A stretch of DNA of 64,000 nucleotides from the NCBI GenBank assembly GCA_035509615.1, contig DATJLK010000057.1, forward strand, positions 1 to 64,000, in the 5' to 3' direction. Below are positions 7,910-16,719 of the stretch, in pieces; the first letter of the stretch is position 1; the number at the start of each line of letters is the position of its first letter. The notes beneath the pieces are model-generated. The model was not told the origin of the DNA. It ran no database searches and was given only the letters and a program-made list of their open reading frames with translations. A program made the translations under genes and the position numbers. Origin of the DNA: AP-15 sp035509615 (GTDB taxonomy: Bacteria; Pseudomonadota; Alphaproteobacteria; ATCC43930; CGMCC-115725).

Positions 7910-8434
7910 CTATTTCAAGCTCATCAGATAGTCGATGACGTCGGCGCGCTCCTGCGCCTTTGGAATGCCGGCAAATGTCATCTTGGTTCCCGGGGCGAAC
8001 GCCTGAGGGTTGTCGAGCCACCGATTCAACAGTTCGGGGGTCCATTTCTCCCCCTTATGGGCTTGCAATGCCGAGGAGAACGGATAGCCGCCGCGATCCT
8101 CGGCGACCGGACCGCCGACGACATCCCACAGGTCGGGGCCGATCTTGTTGGCTCCGCCTTTGGTAAAGTTGTGGCACACTTGGCAGACTCGGGTATCCGC
8201 TTCGCCTTTCTTGGCATCGGCCTTGGCCAGGAGCGGTGCGATCGGCTCCAATTTTGGAGCGGCCGGAGCCGTGGCGGTGGCTTCCGCTGTGGACGGCGCC
8301 CCAGCCACGAGAAATACCGGTTTTTCGAGCGGTTTTTGCTCGACCAGCATGTTTGACAGGATCCCGGCGACCATCATGACGATCAGCGCGGTCAGAACCG
8401 AGGCAATGACCTTGTTCCACTCGAACGACGACAT
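7910..8434 (-). CDS. cycM: Membrane-anchored cytochrome c (CycM type)
   Basis: A 174-aa class I c-type cytochrome with an uncleaved N-terminal anchor (VIASVLTALIVMMVAGIL, about 9-26) and a Pro/Ala-rich linker. The haem domain has CQVCHNFTKGGANKIGPDL and the axial methionine in GTKMTFAGI. Family members such as Bradyrhizobium CycM carry electrons from the bc1 complex to an aa3-type oxidase, which links it to the petBC genes at 27.6 kb. It is divergent from kdsB, the usual alphaproteobacterial arrangement. Confidence 0.88.
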   Translation of the reverse strand: MSSFEWNKVIASVLTALIVMMVAGILSNMLVEQKPLEKPVFLVAGAPSTAEATATAPAAPKLEPIAPLLAKADAKKGEADTRVCQVCHNFTKGGANKIGPDLWDVVGGPVAEDRGGYPFSSALQAHKGEKWTPELLNRWLDNPQAFAPGTKMTFAGIPKAQERADVIDYLMSLK

Positions 8435-8570
8435 CGACCACCCTTCCCACCGTGCCGGGTCCAGCAGGAAATCCGATTTTCCCCCGAAAGCTGAAATGCA
8501 TTATCACGCTTCCCGCCATGCCGCGAACCGGGCATGTTGTCGCTGCCCGATCCGGGTCTGCCTCTGAAAC

Positions 8571-9338
8571 ATGTCCGTTGTGACCACTGCCGCTCCGCGA
8601 AACCCGATCATCTTGATTCCCGCCCGGCTCGCCTCGACTCGATTGCCTGGCAAGCCGCTCGCCGACATCGCCGGTGCGCCGATGATCGTCCAGGTCTGGC
8701 GGCGCGCGGTGGCGGCAGATGTCGCGCCGGTTGTCGTCGCTTGCGGCGACCCGGAAATCGCCGACGCGATCGTGGCGGCAGGCGGCCGCGCCGTACTGAC
8801 CGATCCGCAACTGCCGACCGGATCCGACCGCATCCACCAGGCGATCATGGGCCTCGATCCGGACCGCCGGCATGACGCGGTGGTCAATGTTCAGGGCGAT
8901 CTGCCGATGCTCGACCCCGGCGCCATCCGCACCGCGCTTGTCGGGCTCGCCGAGCCGGAGACCGACATCGCGACCTTGGCTGCGGTGATCACCGACCCCG
9001 CCGCACTCGCCGATACCAGCGTCAACAAAGTCGTCGCCGGCTTTGTCGATCCGCTGCTGCCGGCCCGCGCCCTCTATTTCAGCAAGGCGGCGGTGCCGTG
9101 GGGCGACGGACCGCATTACGAGCATATCGGGCTCTACGCCTACCGCCGCGCAGCACTGGAGCGATTTGTTGGCCTGCCGCGCGGGGTGCTCGAACTGCGC
9201 GAGCGGCTCGAGCAGTTGCGTGCACTCGAAGCCGGCATGCGGATCTCGGTGAGCCTGATTGATCCGGCACGCTTGGGGGTGCAGGTCGACACCCCGGCCG
9301 ATCTCGACCGCGCCCGCCGCCTGATGCAGCATCCATAA
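8571..9338 (+). CDS. kdsB: 3-deoxy-manno-octulosonate cytidylyltransferase
   Basis: KdsB activates Kdo as CMP-Kdo for lipid A-core assembly. This 255-aa protein has IILIPARLASTRLPGKPLADI near residue 13, VNVQGDLPML near 105 and HIGLYAYRRAALERF near 187, all diagnostic for the family. With kdsD at 16.7 kb the window carries two non-adjacent steps of the Kdo branch. It is followed 18 nt later by pheA, probably in one transcript. Confidence 0.95.
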   Translation: MSVVTTAAPRNPIILIPARLASTRLPGKPLADIAGAPMIVQVWRRAVAADVAPVVVACGDPEIADAIVAAGGRAVLTDPQLPTGSDRIHQAIMGLDPDRRHDAVVNVQGDLPMLDPGAIRTALVGLAEPETDIATLAAVITDPAALADTSVNKVVAGFVDPLLPARALYFSKAAVPWGDGPHYEHIGLYAYRRAALERFVGLPRGVLELRERLEQLRALEAGMRISVSLIDPARLGVQVDTPADLDRARRLMQHP

Positions 9339-9356
9339 CCCGATGACCCAACGCGC

Positions 9357-10238
9357 ATGACACGACCACAAGCAGAACTAGCTGATCCGGCGCGGACGAT
9401 TTCATTTCAGGGGACGTTTGGGGCCTACTCCGACCTCGCCTGCCGGCGGGTCTTCCCCGACATGTCAACCTTGCCGTGCAACCAGTTCGAAGACGCGTTT
9501 GCCGCGGTACGCGACGGGCGCGCGCGGCTGGCGATGATCCCGATCGAAAATTCGGTGGCCGGCCGGGTTGCCGATATCCACCATCTGATGCCGGATTCGG
9601 GACTGCACATCATCGCAGAGCATTTCGAACGGGTTCATCATCATTTGTTGGCTCTGCCCGGCGCCAGCCTTGCCAACATCCGCACCGTGCGAAGCCACGT
9701 GCAAGCGTTGTCCCAGTGCCGCAAGCTGATCCGCACCCTCGGCCTTGAGCCGGTCGTCTCCGCCGACACCGCCGGGTCTGCGGCCGAAATCGCCGCCCGC
9801 GGCGACCCCACTGTCGCGGCGATCGCTTCCGAACTCGCCGGCGAGATCTACGGTCTCGTGTCGCTCAAAGAGAATATCGAGGACGCTGAACACAACACGA
9901 CACGCTTTTTGATCATGGCGCGCGAGCCGTCGCGGCCGTCGCGCGAAACGTCGGCGGTCACGACGTTTTTCTTTCGCGTCCGCAATGTGCCGGCAGCTCT
10001 CTACAAGGCGCTCGGGGGATTTGCCACCAACGGGGTCAATATGACCAAGCTCGAAAGCTACATGGTCGGCGGTGCCTTTACCGCGACCCAGTTCTATGCC
10101 GATGTCGAGGCCCATCCCGAGGACCGTCCGCTGGCCCTGGCGCTCGAAGAACTGGCCTTCTTCTCGCGTGAACTGAAGATCCTCGGCGTCTATCCGGCCC
10201 ATCCGTTGCGGCTTGCCGCCTCGCTCGGCGCGGAATAA
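9357..10238 (+). CDS. pheA: Prephenate dehydratase with ACT domain
   Basis: It converts prephenate to phenylpyruvate in phenylalanine synthesis. The 293-aa protein has the catalytic domain (ISFQGTFGAYSDLACRR at 11-27, MIPIENSVAGRV near 60, and the conserved NTTRF motif near 180). A C-terminal ACT regulatory domain follows (NVPAALYKALGGFATNGVNMTKLES near 210-234), which gives phenylalanine feedback. There is no chorismate mutase domain, so it is the monofunctional type usual in alphaproteobacteria. Confidence 0.93.
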   Translation: MTRPQAELADPARTISFQGTFGAYSDLACRRVFPDMSTLPCNQFEDAFAAVRDGRARLAMIPIENSVAGRVADIHHLMPDSGLHIIAEHFERVHHHLLALPGASLANIRTVRSHVQALSQCRKLIRTLGLEPVVSADTAGSAAEIAARGDPTVAAIASELAGEIYGLVSLKENIEDAEHNTTRFLIMAREPSRPSRETSAVTTFFFRVRNVPAALYKALGGFATNGVNMTKLESYMVGGAFTATQFYADVEAHPEDRPLALALEELAFFSRELKILGVYPAHPLRLAASLGAE

Positions 10239-10384
10239 ATCCGGGTCCCGGCCCAGCGTCGATCGCGGCGCGACTCAAGCGAAAGGTGATAAGCCCATCG
10301 CATTGTTGTTCGCAACATTCACAACGACGGGCGATCGCGTTGTCCGCGTATCGGGTTCGCTTGATTGACCGAAATAGAACAACC

Positions 10385-10409
10385 GGAACCTCCCCATCCC
10401 CGCTTTGTT
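10385..10409 (+). promoter_or_regulatory. Putative EcfG (general stress sigma) promoter
   Basis: GGAAC at 10385-10389 is separated by 16 nt from TGTT at 10406-10409, close to the alphaproteobacterial EcfG consensus GGAAC-N16/17-CGTT. It lies about 50 nt before the manganese catalase start. Catalases of this type are often under general stress control in the group. The -10 has one mismatch. Confidence 0.45.
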
Positions 10410-10457
10410 GGGAATCGAAGCCGTTGCGACGGCTCCATCGCAACACGGGGATGTCCA

Positions 10458-11321
10458 ATGTTCTATCATGATAAAAAGTTGATGTATGATGTGAAGGTCG
10501 ATGGCGGCGACCCACAATTTGCACAAATGCTGCTCGAGCAGTTTGGCGGAGCGACGGGTGAACTCAGTGCTGCCTTGACCTATTGGACTCAATCCTTTCA
10601 TGTCGAGGACAAAGCGATCCGCGACATGCTGCATGACATCGCGATCGAGGAGTTCAGCCACCTCGAAATGGTTGGCCGGATGATCGAGCAGCACACCGAA
10701 AAGGGCACGGGCGCGGCGAAGGATGCGGCTTACAAGAGCACATTATTCGCCGTTCGCGGCATCGGGCCTCACCTCGTCGACAGCCAGGGCCAAGCCTGGA
10801 CCTCGGCTTATGTCAATGAAGGCGGCAACGTCGTCCGCGACCTGAGGGCCGATATCGCCGCCGAGGCGGGAGCACGCCAGACTTATGAGGCGTTGGCCAA
10901 GCTGGCGCCGGATGAAGGCAGCAAAAAGGCGCTGACTTTTCTGCTGACCCGCGAAATTTCGCATACGCACATGTTTATGAAGGCGCTCGAGTCGCTAGGC
11001 AAGCTGACCGATCCGCTGTTCGGCAACGTCAAGCCCGACGAGACCGTGGATCTTTATTTCAACCTGTCAAAGGACGGCCCGCTCGATTGCCGCGGTCCGT
11101 GGAACTCCGAACCTGCCTTCCGCTATGTCGAAAAGCCCGAACCGCAGGGCCAGCTGCCGCAAGAAGTCCAGAACCCGGATGACGAGCGCGGCCATCCCGG
11201 CGACGGCAGTCAGCACACCGTGTCACAAATTCCCGGCGGCCAAACCCGCGACCCCAACAACCCGGCCCGACAGCACCCGGACCTGACCCGCAGCACCGCC
11301 GAACGCAACCCGGTCAGATAA
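10458..11321 (+). CDS. Manganese catalase
   Basis: A haem-free catalase with a di-manganese centre that disproportionates hydrogen peroxide. The 287-aa product starts MFYHDKKLMYDVKV. The four-helix bundle carries the expected Glu/His ligands: GGATGELSAALTYW near 30, HDIAIEEFSHLEMVG near 60-75, and LTREISHTHMFMKAL near 175. The C-terminal tail (about 225-287) is Pro/Asn/Gln/Asp-rich and probably disordered. I placed the start at 10458, where the conserved N-terminus begins. An EcfG-like promoter precedes it and a strong terminator follows. Confidence 0.92.
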   Translation: MFYHDKKLMYDVKVDGGDPQFAQMLLEQFGGATGELSAALTYWTQSFHVEDKAIRDMLHDIAIEEFSHLEMVGRMIEQHTEKGTGAAKDAAYKSTLFAVRGIGPHLVDSQGQAWTSAYVNEGGNVVRDLRADIAAEAGARQTYEALAKLAPDEGSKKALTFLLTREISHTHMFMKALESLGKLTDPLFGNVKPDETVDLYFNLSKDGPLDCRGPWNSEPAFRYVEKPEPQGQLPQEVQNPDDERGHPGDGSQHTVSQIPGGQTRDPNNPARQHPDLTRSTAERNPVR

Positions 11322-11358
11322 GATCGTCGCTTAAGAGCTAGATAGTATGGGGACCGTA

Positions 11359-11384
11359 CCCGGTCCGCAGGAATGCGGACCGGG
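11359..11384. terminator. Bidirectional hairpin terminator
   Basis: A perfect 11-bp stem (CCCGGTCCGCA / TGCGGACCGGG) with a GGAA tetraloop lies between the convergent catalase and RND genes, ending 5 nt from the RND stop codon. There is no T-tract on either side, but the position and stability fit a terminator serving both strands. Confidence 0.65.
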
Positions 11385-11388
11385 CGCC

Positions 11389-14300
11389 CTATTCTGCAGC
11401 GGTCTTGGTCGGCTGTTCAGCCGGTTTGATGTCAGGAGTGCTGCCGAACAAACGGCTTTTCACCCAATCGCGCAATCGCTGGAAGACGACGTAAAGACCG
11501 GGGATCAGGAAGATCCCGAACACCGACGCGGCCAGCATCCCGAAGAACACCGCCGTCGCAACCGCGTGGCGGGTGACCGCACCCGCACCTCCCGAGACCA
11601 GCAACGGAACGAGGCCGAGGATAAACGCAAACGAAGTCATCATCACCGCGCGGAAGCGGGCGCGTGCACCGCTCAACGCCGCTTCGGCGACGGCAAAGCC
11701 GTCGCGGTGCGCCTGCATCGCGAATTCGACGATCAGGATGGCGTTTTTGGCGGCGAGCGCGATCAGCACGACAATGCCGATCTGGGCAAATACGTCATTG
11801 GGCAGCCCGGTCAGCAACAACCCGCCGAGCGCGCCGGCCAGTCCGATGGTGATCGAAACGATCACCGCCGCCGGGATCGCCCAGGATTCGTAGAGCCCGA
11901 CCAGCACCAGATAGGCAAACACCACGGCTAGCACCAGAATGACCGTCGCCTGGCTGCCAGCGATCTTCTCCTGGTAGGCGGTGCCGCTCCACGAATAGCC
12001 GAAACCCGGCGGCAGCGTCGCTTTCGATACCTGCTCCATCGCCGCCAAGGCCTGACCCGAGGAGTAGTCCGGCGCCGGCTGGCCCTGGATCGCCACCGCG
12101 CGCAGATTGTCGAAGCGATAGATGTAGCCGGGGCCGAGCACATTTTCGACCGTGGCAAGGGTTCGGATCGGCACCAGGGCGCCGTTCGCAGCGCGCACAT
12201 GCACCTCGAAAATATCCTCGACATCCATGCGCTGCGCCGTTTCGGCCTGCAGGATGACCTGCCAGGTACGGCCGAATTTGTTGAAGTCGTTGACGTAATA
12301 CCCGCCGAGGGCGGCTTGCAAGGCGGTGAAGATGCTGTTGATGCTGATGCCCAGGGTCTCGGCGCGCTCGCGATCGATGTCGAGCCGGATCAGCGGTGTC
12401 GAGGCGCCGTAGGTGGTAAAGACCCCGGCCAGCGCCGGGTTCTGGTTGGCCGCTTGCACGACACCGCGCGCCACCGCCGCCATCTCGTTCGCCGGCGCGC
12501 CGGAATAGGATTGCAGCTGGTATTCGAACCCGGCGCCGGTGCCAAGACCGATGATCGGCGGCAGGTTGAACGGTATGACCACCGCAGCCGGGTATTTGAC
12601 AAAGTCGGCGCGTAATTGGTCGATCACGCCCCACACGCTTTCGGCCGCGGAGTTGCGCTCGTCGAACGGCTTCAACGTGACAAAGAATGTCGATTTGTTT
12701 GATTGGGAGATGCCGTCGATCATGCTGTAGCCGACGATCGAGGTGACCGCTGCCACCCCGGGAGTCGCCTTGGCGATGCGCTCGACATCCGCCGCCACCT
12801 TGCTGGTGCGGTTGAGCGAGGCGCCTTCGGGCAGCTGTGCTTCGATCAGGAACGCGCCCTGGTCTTCCTCCGGCAAAAACCCCGAGGGGATGGTGCGGCC
12901 GAACCACAGGATCAGAGCGACTGCACCCCCGACCAGCGCTACGGTCAACAACACCCGCGGCGCGATCCGCCCGACGATGCCGAGATAGCCGCGCTGCATG
13001 CCGTCGATGCCGCCCTGCATCGCGCGGATCAACCGGCCCGGCGGCCGACCATGGCGCAGCAACAGCGCGCACAGCGCCGGCGACAAGGTCAGCGCATTGA
13101 CCATCGAGATCAGCACTGACACCGAAACAGCGACCGCGAATTGCTGGTAGAGCTGCCCGACGATGCCGGGGATGAACGCGACCGGCACGAACACCGACAG
13201 CAACACCAGGGTCGTGGCAATGATCGGCCCGGTGATCTGGCTCATCGACGCCTTGGTCGCCTCGGCCGGCGACATCTCGGGATGCTCACCCATCATGTGC
13301 TCGACCGCCTCTACGACGACGATCGCATCGTCGACGACGATGCCGATCGCCAGCACCAGCGCCAGCAGCGAGATCGTGTTGGCGGAAAAACCGAGCGCCA
13401 GCATGACCGCGAAGGTACCGACCAACGACACCGGTACGGCGACGAGTGGCACCAAAGTCGCGCGCAGCCGGCCGAGAAAGACAAAGACGACGATCGTGAC
13501 CAGGGCAAAGGCTTCGACCAGGGTCGTGACCACCTTATGGATCGAGGCCGCGACAAAGACCGTCGTGTCGTAGGGAATTTCCCAGCTGACATCCGCGGGG
13601 AAGCGCTGCGCCATCTGCTCCATCGCCCGCCGCACACTGGCGCCGGTTGCGACCGCATTGGCACCCGGCGCCAGATAGATCCCCATCGCCGAGGCCGGCC
13701 GGCCGTTAAAGGTCGAAAACACATCGGCGGATTGCGAACCAAGCTCGACGCGGGCGATGTCGCGCACCCGGATCAGCGAGCCGTTTGCCTGGGCGCGCAC
13801 GATGATCGCGCCGAACTGCGCCGGGGTCTCGAGCCGGCCCTGGGTGGTCAGCGGGATCGTCCGCTGCTGCGCCTCGACCACCGGGGCGCCGCCGATCCGG
13901 CCGACCGCGGCCTGAATGTTCTGCGCGCGCACCGCGTTGATCACGTCCTGCGGGGTTAGCCCGAGTGCCGTCAGCCGGTCCATGTCGAGCCAGATCCGCA
14001 TCGCATAGTCCTGCTGGCCGAACAAGTTGGCCTGGCCGACCCCGGGGATGCGGTTGATCGTGTCACGGATATTGATCAGCATGTAATTCGACAGGAACAG
14101 GCTGTCGCGGGTCCCGTTTGGCGAGCGCAGCACCACGACCTGCAAAATCGCGGACGATTGCTTCTCGACCACCACGCCGTTTTGCTGCACCTCCGAGGGC
14201 AGCCGCGACATCGCCCGCTGCACCCGGTTCTGGACATTCACGGTGTTCGTTTCCGGATCGGTCCCGACCGCGAACGACACGGTCAGGCTGTAGGAACCGT

Positions 14301-14556
14301 CATTGCCCGAGAACGAACGCATGTAGAGCATGTTCGAGACGCCGTTGATCTCCCGCTCGATGACCTGGGCGACGGTCTGTTCCACGACTTCGGCGTTGGC
14401 GCCGGGATAGCTGGTCGTGACCGATACCTCGGGCGGCACGATGTCAGGGAACTGCGCAATCGGAATGGCGGCGAGCGCAATCAAGCCAGCGAGCGTGATC
14501 AGGATCGAAATGACGATCGCGAGCCGCGGGCGGTCGACAAAAACGGCCGAAATCAT
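11389..14556 (-). CDS. RND multidrug efflux transporter, inner-membrane pump (AcrB/MexB family)
   Basis: A 1055-aa proton-driven pump of the HAE1 family, full length. It starts MISAVFVDRPRLAIVISILI and has the porter-domain signature ATSYPGANAEVVEQTV-like segment near 50. TM4 carries the proton-relay pair Asp-Asp in AIGIVVDDAIVVVEAVEHMM near 405. The second half repeats the fold, with ALAAKNAILIVEFAMQ near 940. It exports hydrophobic compounds from periplasm and inner membrane together with the adaptor just upstream. No outer-membrane TolC-type gene or regulator is adjacent, so the pump must borrow an outer-membrane channel. Substrates are unknown. Confidence 0.95.
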   Translation of the reverse strand: MISAVFVDRPRLAIVISILITLAGLIALAAIPIAQFPDIVPPEVSVTTSYPGANAEVVEQTVAQVIEREINGVSNMLYMRSFSGNDGSYSLTVSFAVGTDPETNTVNVQNRVQRAMSRLPSEVQQNGVVVEKQSSAILQVVVLRSPNGTRDSLFLSNYMLINIRDTINRIPGVGQANLFGQQDYAMRIWLDMDRLTALGLTPQDVINAVRAQNIQAAVGRIGGAPVVEAQQRTIPLTTQGRLETPAQFGAIIVRAQANGSLIRVRDIARVELGSQSADVFSTFNGRPASAMGIYLAPGANAVATGASVRRAMEQMAQRFPADVSWEIPYDTTVFVAASIHKVVTTLVEAFALVTIVVFVFLGRLRATLVPLVAVPVSLVGTFAVMLALGFSANTISLLALVLAIGIVVDDAIVVVEAVEHMMGEHPEMSPAEATKASMSQITGPIIATTLVLLSVFVPVAFIPGIVGQLYQQFAVAVSVSVLISMVNALTLSPALCALLLRHGRPPGRLIRAMQGGIDGMQRGYLGIVGRIAPRVLLTVALVGGAVALILWFGRTIPSGFLPEEDQGAFLIEAQLPEGASLNRTSKVAADVERIAKATPGVAAVTSIVGYSMIDGISQSNKSTFFVTLKPFDERNSAAESVWGVIDQLRADFVKYPAAVVIPFNLPPIIGLGTGAGFEYQLQSYSGAPANEMAAVARGVVQAANQNPALAGVFTTYGASTPLIRLDIDRERAETLGISINSIFTALQAALGGYYVNDFNKFGRTWQVILQAETAQRMDVEDIFEVHVRAANGALVPIRTLATVENVLGPGYIYRFDNLRAVAIQGQPAPDYSSGQALAAMEQVSKATLPPGFGYSWSGTAYQEKIAGSQATVILVLAVVFAYLVLVGLYESWAIPAAVIVSITIGLAGALGGLLLTGLPNDVFAQIGIVVLIALAAKNAILIVEFAMQAHRDGFAVAEAALSGARARFRAVMMTSFAFILGLVPLLVSGGAGAVTRHAVATAVFFGMLAASVFGIFLIPGLYVVFQRLRDWVKSRLFGSTPDIKPAEQPTKTAAE

Positions 14557-14595
14557 CCCCGATCCCCTTCGTTTTACAACGGGCTCTGCCGCGGC

Positions 14596-15720
14596 TCAGG
14601 CGGGTGGTACAGCACTCGGCGCCACCGTCATTCCCGGCCGCACCCGAGCCTGCCCCTGCACGATGACCCGGTCGCCGGCGGCAAGCCCATCCTTTACCAC
14701 CGCGGTTCCATCGCGCTGCATTTCGACTTTGACCGGCCGCGTCTCAGCCTTGTTCTGCGCGTCGACGACAAAGACATAGGTGCCGGCCTGGTCCTCGGCG
14801 ATCGCCGATTGCGGGATGACCAGCGCCTCCACCGGCTTGCCGATTTCGAGGATCACGCGGACGCTCATGCCGTCGGCAAGCACGTGGTTGGGATTGGCAA
14901 AAACTGCCCGCAGCGGGATCGAATCGGTGTTGGGGTCGGCCTGAACACCGATGAAATCGAGTTTGCCCGGCTCGCCGTAAGTCGAACCATCGGCGAGCCG
15001 CAGCCGAGCGACGATCGCGGCGAGCTGTTCTTTCGGGGCGACCCGGCGCTCGTGCAGCAGCTGGCGCTGGCTCACATTGAAGACCACCTGGATCGGATTC
15101 TCCTTGACCACGCTCGCCAGCACCCCGCTGTTCGGTCCTACGAGATTGCCGAGCGAATAGGCGGCCTGACCGATGCGGCCGGTGATCGGGCTTTTGATCT
15201 GGGTATACGACAAGTCGACTTCGGCTGCCTGTTGGGCCGCCTGAGCCCGGGCGAGCGCCGCCTTCGCCTTGAGCAACGAAGATTCGCGCAGATCGAGTTC
15301 CGACTGCGGGATCGTTCTGGTCTTGATCAGTTCGCGCCCGCGCCGCGCCTGCAGATCGGCAAAGTCGAGCGCCGCCGAAGCCGAGGCGACCTCGGCTTTC
15401 CGCTCGGCGAGGGTCGCCTCGAATGGGGCGGGGTCGAGGGTGAATACGGTCTGCCCCGCCTTGACCACATCGCCTTCCTTGAACAGCCAAGGCCCGAGAT
15501 ACCCGTCGACGCGAGCGCGCAGATCGACTTTCTCTACCGCCTTGACACGCCCGACAAACTCGGCCGTGCCCGATACGTCGCGCATCTCCGCGGTCGCGAC
15601 CAGCACAGCGGGTGCCGCCGGTTGCGGCGACGCTGCATCGGCGCTCGCCACATTCAGGCCAAAACAGCAACATGCGGCGCAAAGCCAGGCGCGCCAAGCT
15701 GAGATTTGAACACGGTGCAT
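14596..15720 (-). CDS. RND efflux periplasmic adaptor (membrane fusion protein)
   Basis: The 374-aa adaptor links the pump to an outer-membrane channel. It has an N-terminal signal (WLCAACCCFGLNVASADA) and a lipoyl half-motif (VDLRARVDGYLGPWLFKEGDVVKAGQTVFTLD) near 65-95. A helical hairpin rich in Ala/Gln/Glu spans about 95-175, and the second lipoyl half with beta-barrel follows (IKSPITGRIGQ near 180). The cysteine cluster in the signal could include a lipidation site, but no standard lipobox (LxGC/LAAC followed by Ser/Gly) is clear. It ends 39 nt before the pump gene and forms an operon with it. Confidence 0.92.
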   Translation of the reverse strand: MHRVQISAWRAWLCAACCCFGLNVASADAASPQPAAPAVLVATAEMRDVSGTAEFVGRVKAVEKVDLRARVDGYLGPWLFKEGDVVKAGQTVFTLDPAPFEATLAERKAEVASASAALDFADLQARRGRELIKTRTIPQSELDLRESSLLKAKAALARAQAAQQAAEVDLSYTQIKSPITGRIGQAAYSLGNLVGPNSGVLASVVKENPIQVVFNVSQRQLLHERRVAPKEQLAAIVARLRLADGSTYGEPGKLDFIGVQADPNTDSIPLRAVFANPNHVLADGMSVRVILEIGKPVEALVIPQSAIAEDQAGTYVFVVDAQNKAETRPVKVEMQRDGTAVVKDGLAAGDRVIVQGQARVRPGMTVAPSAVPPA

Positions 15721-15880
15721 GATGACAGGCTCGAATCGTCTTGATTTGACGGGACCGATGGAGGCGCCGGGCGGCCGCGACCGCCAGCACCGAAGATCGC
15801 GCCTACTTTGCCGCCTATTACAGCATCCTTGCTTTATGGCAATGACTAAGATCGGCGGCGGCCGGTCGGACCCAACCTCG

Positions 15881-15909
15881 TTGACATCGCCCGGATGCAG
15901 GCTTATCTC
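15881..15909 (+). promoter_or_regulatory. Promoter of tRNA-Leu
   Basis: TTGACA (15881-15886, exact consensus -35) is followed after 17 nt by TATCTC (15904-15909). The tRNA 5' end is 15 nt past the -10, which gives a very short leader as is common for tRNA genes. Confidence 0.6.
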
Positions 15910-15924
15910 CGCTGGCGCGGAAAC

Positions 15925-16012
15925 GCCCAGGTGGCGGAATTGGTAGACGCGCTAGATTCAGGTTCTAGTGGGCGATTAGCTCGTGGAAGTTCGAGTCTTC
16001 TCCTGGGCACCA
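15925..16012 (+). tRNA. tRNA-Leu (anticodon CAG)
   Basis: The 88-nt gene folds as a class II tRNA. Acceptor arms are GCCCAGG / CCTGGGC with discriminator A and an encoded CCA at 16010-16012. The D-arm region is TGGCGGAATTGGTAGACGC, and the anticodon stem is CTAGA/TCTAG around the loop TTCAGGT (anticodon CAG, reading CUG). A long variable arm (TGGGCGATTAGCTCGT) and the T-loop GTTCGAGTC follow. CUG is the main leucine codon of this GC-rich genome. Confidence 0.95.
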
Positions 16013-16043
16013 CCTCGTGGCGCCGCCGGCCCGCGATAGTCGA

Positions 16044-16655
16044 ATGACGTATTGGCTCCATCACGGCGATCTTCCTGAAGGCCTCGATTTCGGAGCGGCG
16101 GTCGCGGTGGACACTGAGGCGATGGGTTTGAACCCGCATCGCGACCGGCTCTGCCTTGTCCAGCTTTCAGCCGGGGACGGCGACGCTCACCTTGTCCAGT
16201 TTGCCCCCGGCCTCTACGAGGCGCCGCGGCTGCGTCGGTTGTTCAGCGATCCATGCCTCACCAAGCTGTTTCATTTTGCCCGCTTTGATCTGGCGATGAT
16301 CTACCATTACCTGGGGGTGATGGCGGCGCCGGTCTATTGCACAAAAATCGCCTCGCGGCTCGCCCGGACCTTTACCGACCGGCATGGTCTGCGTGACTTG
16401 TGCAAGGATCTCATCAATATCGATTTATCGAAACAGCAGCAGAGTTCGGACTGGGGCGCACCAAGCTTGACCGAAGATCAACTGCGTTACGCGGCGGCCG
16501 ACGTGCTTCATCTTCATGCCCTGCGCGCCCGATTGGACACCATGCTGACGCGTGAGGGACGCGAGCCGCTGGCGCGCGCGGCGTTCGCGTTTTTGCCACA
16601 TCGCGTCCTGCTTGATCTCGGCGGCTGGGCGGAGCAAGACATCTTCGCGCATTGA
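16044..16655 (+). CDS. Short RNase D-like 3'-5' exoribonuclease
   Basis: A 203-aa DEDDy exonuclease. It has VDTEAMG (Asp-x-Glu, about 26-32), HFARFDLAMI with the second Asp near 86, and YAAADVLHLHAL with the Tyr-x3-Asp motif near 155. It lacks the HRDC domains of full-length RNase D (the paralogue at 60.0 kb has them). Such short forms precede kdsD-lptC in many alphaproteobacteria. It begins 31 nt after the tRNA-Leu, so readthrough from the tRNA promoter could include it. A role in trimming structured RNA 3' ends is expected from the family. Confidence 0.85.
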   Translation: MTYWLHHGDLPEGLDFGAAVAVDTEAMGLNPHRDRLCLVQLSAGDGDAHLVQFAPGLYEAPRLRRLFSDPCLTKLFHFARFDLAMIYHYLGVMAAPVYCTKIASRLARTFTDRHGLRDLCKDLINIDLSKQQQSSDWGAPSLTEDQLRYAAADVLHLHALRARLDTMLTREGREPLARAAFAFLPHRVLLDLGGWAEQDIFAH

Positions 16656-16719
16656 CCGCGCATCGGGGGGTTTTCATTACGCTGGCGTTTTTGCGAAGCG
16701 GCCGGTGCGGCCAGCGGCG

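Noticed and set aside
11795..13959. Several long frames on both strands inside the RND pump (such as 11795-13072 minus and 13141-13959 plus)
   Set aside because: They overlap a complete 1055-aa RND protein and encode low-complexity sequence; shadows of its codon bias.
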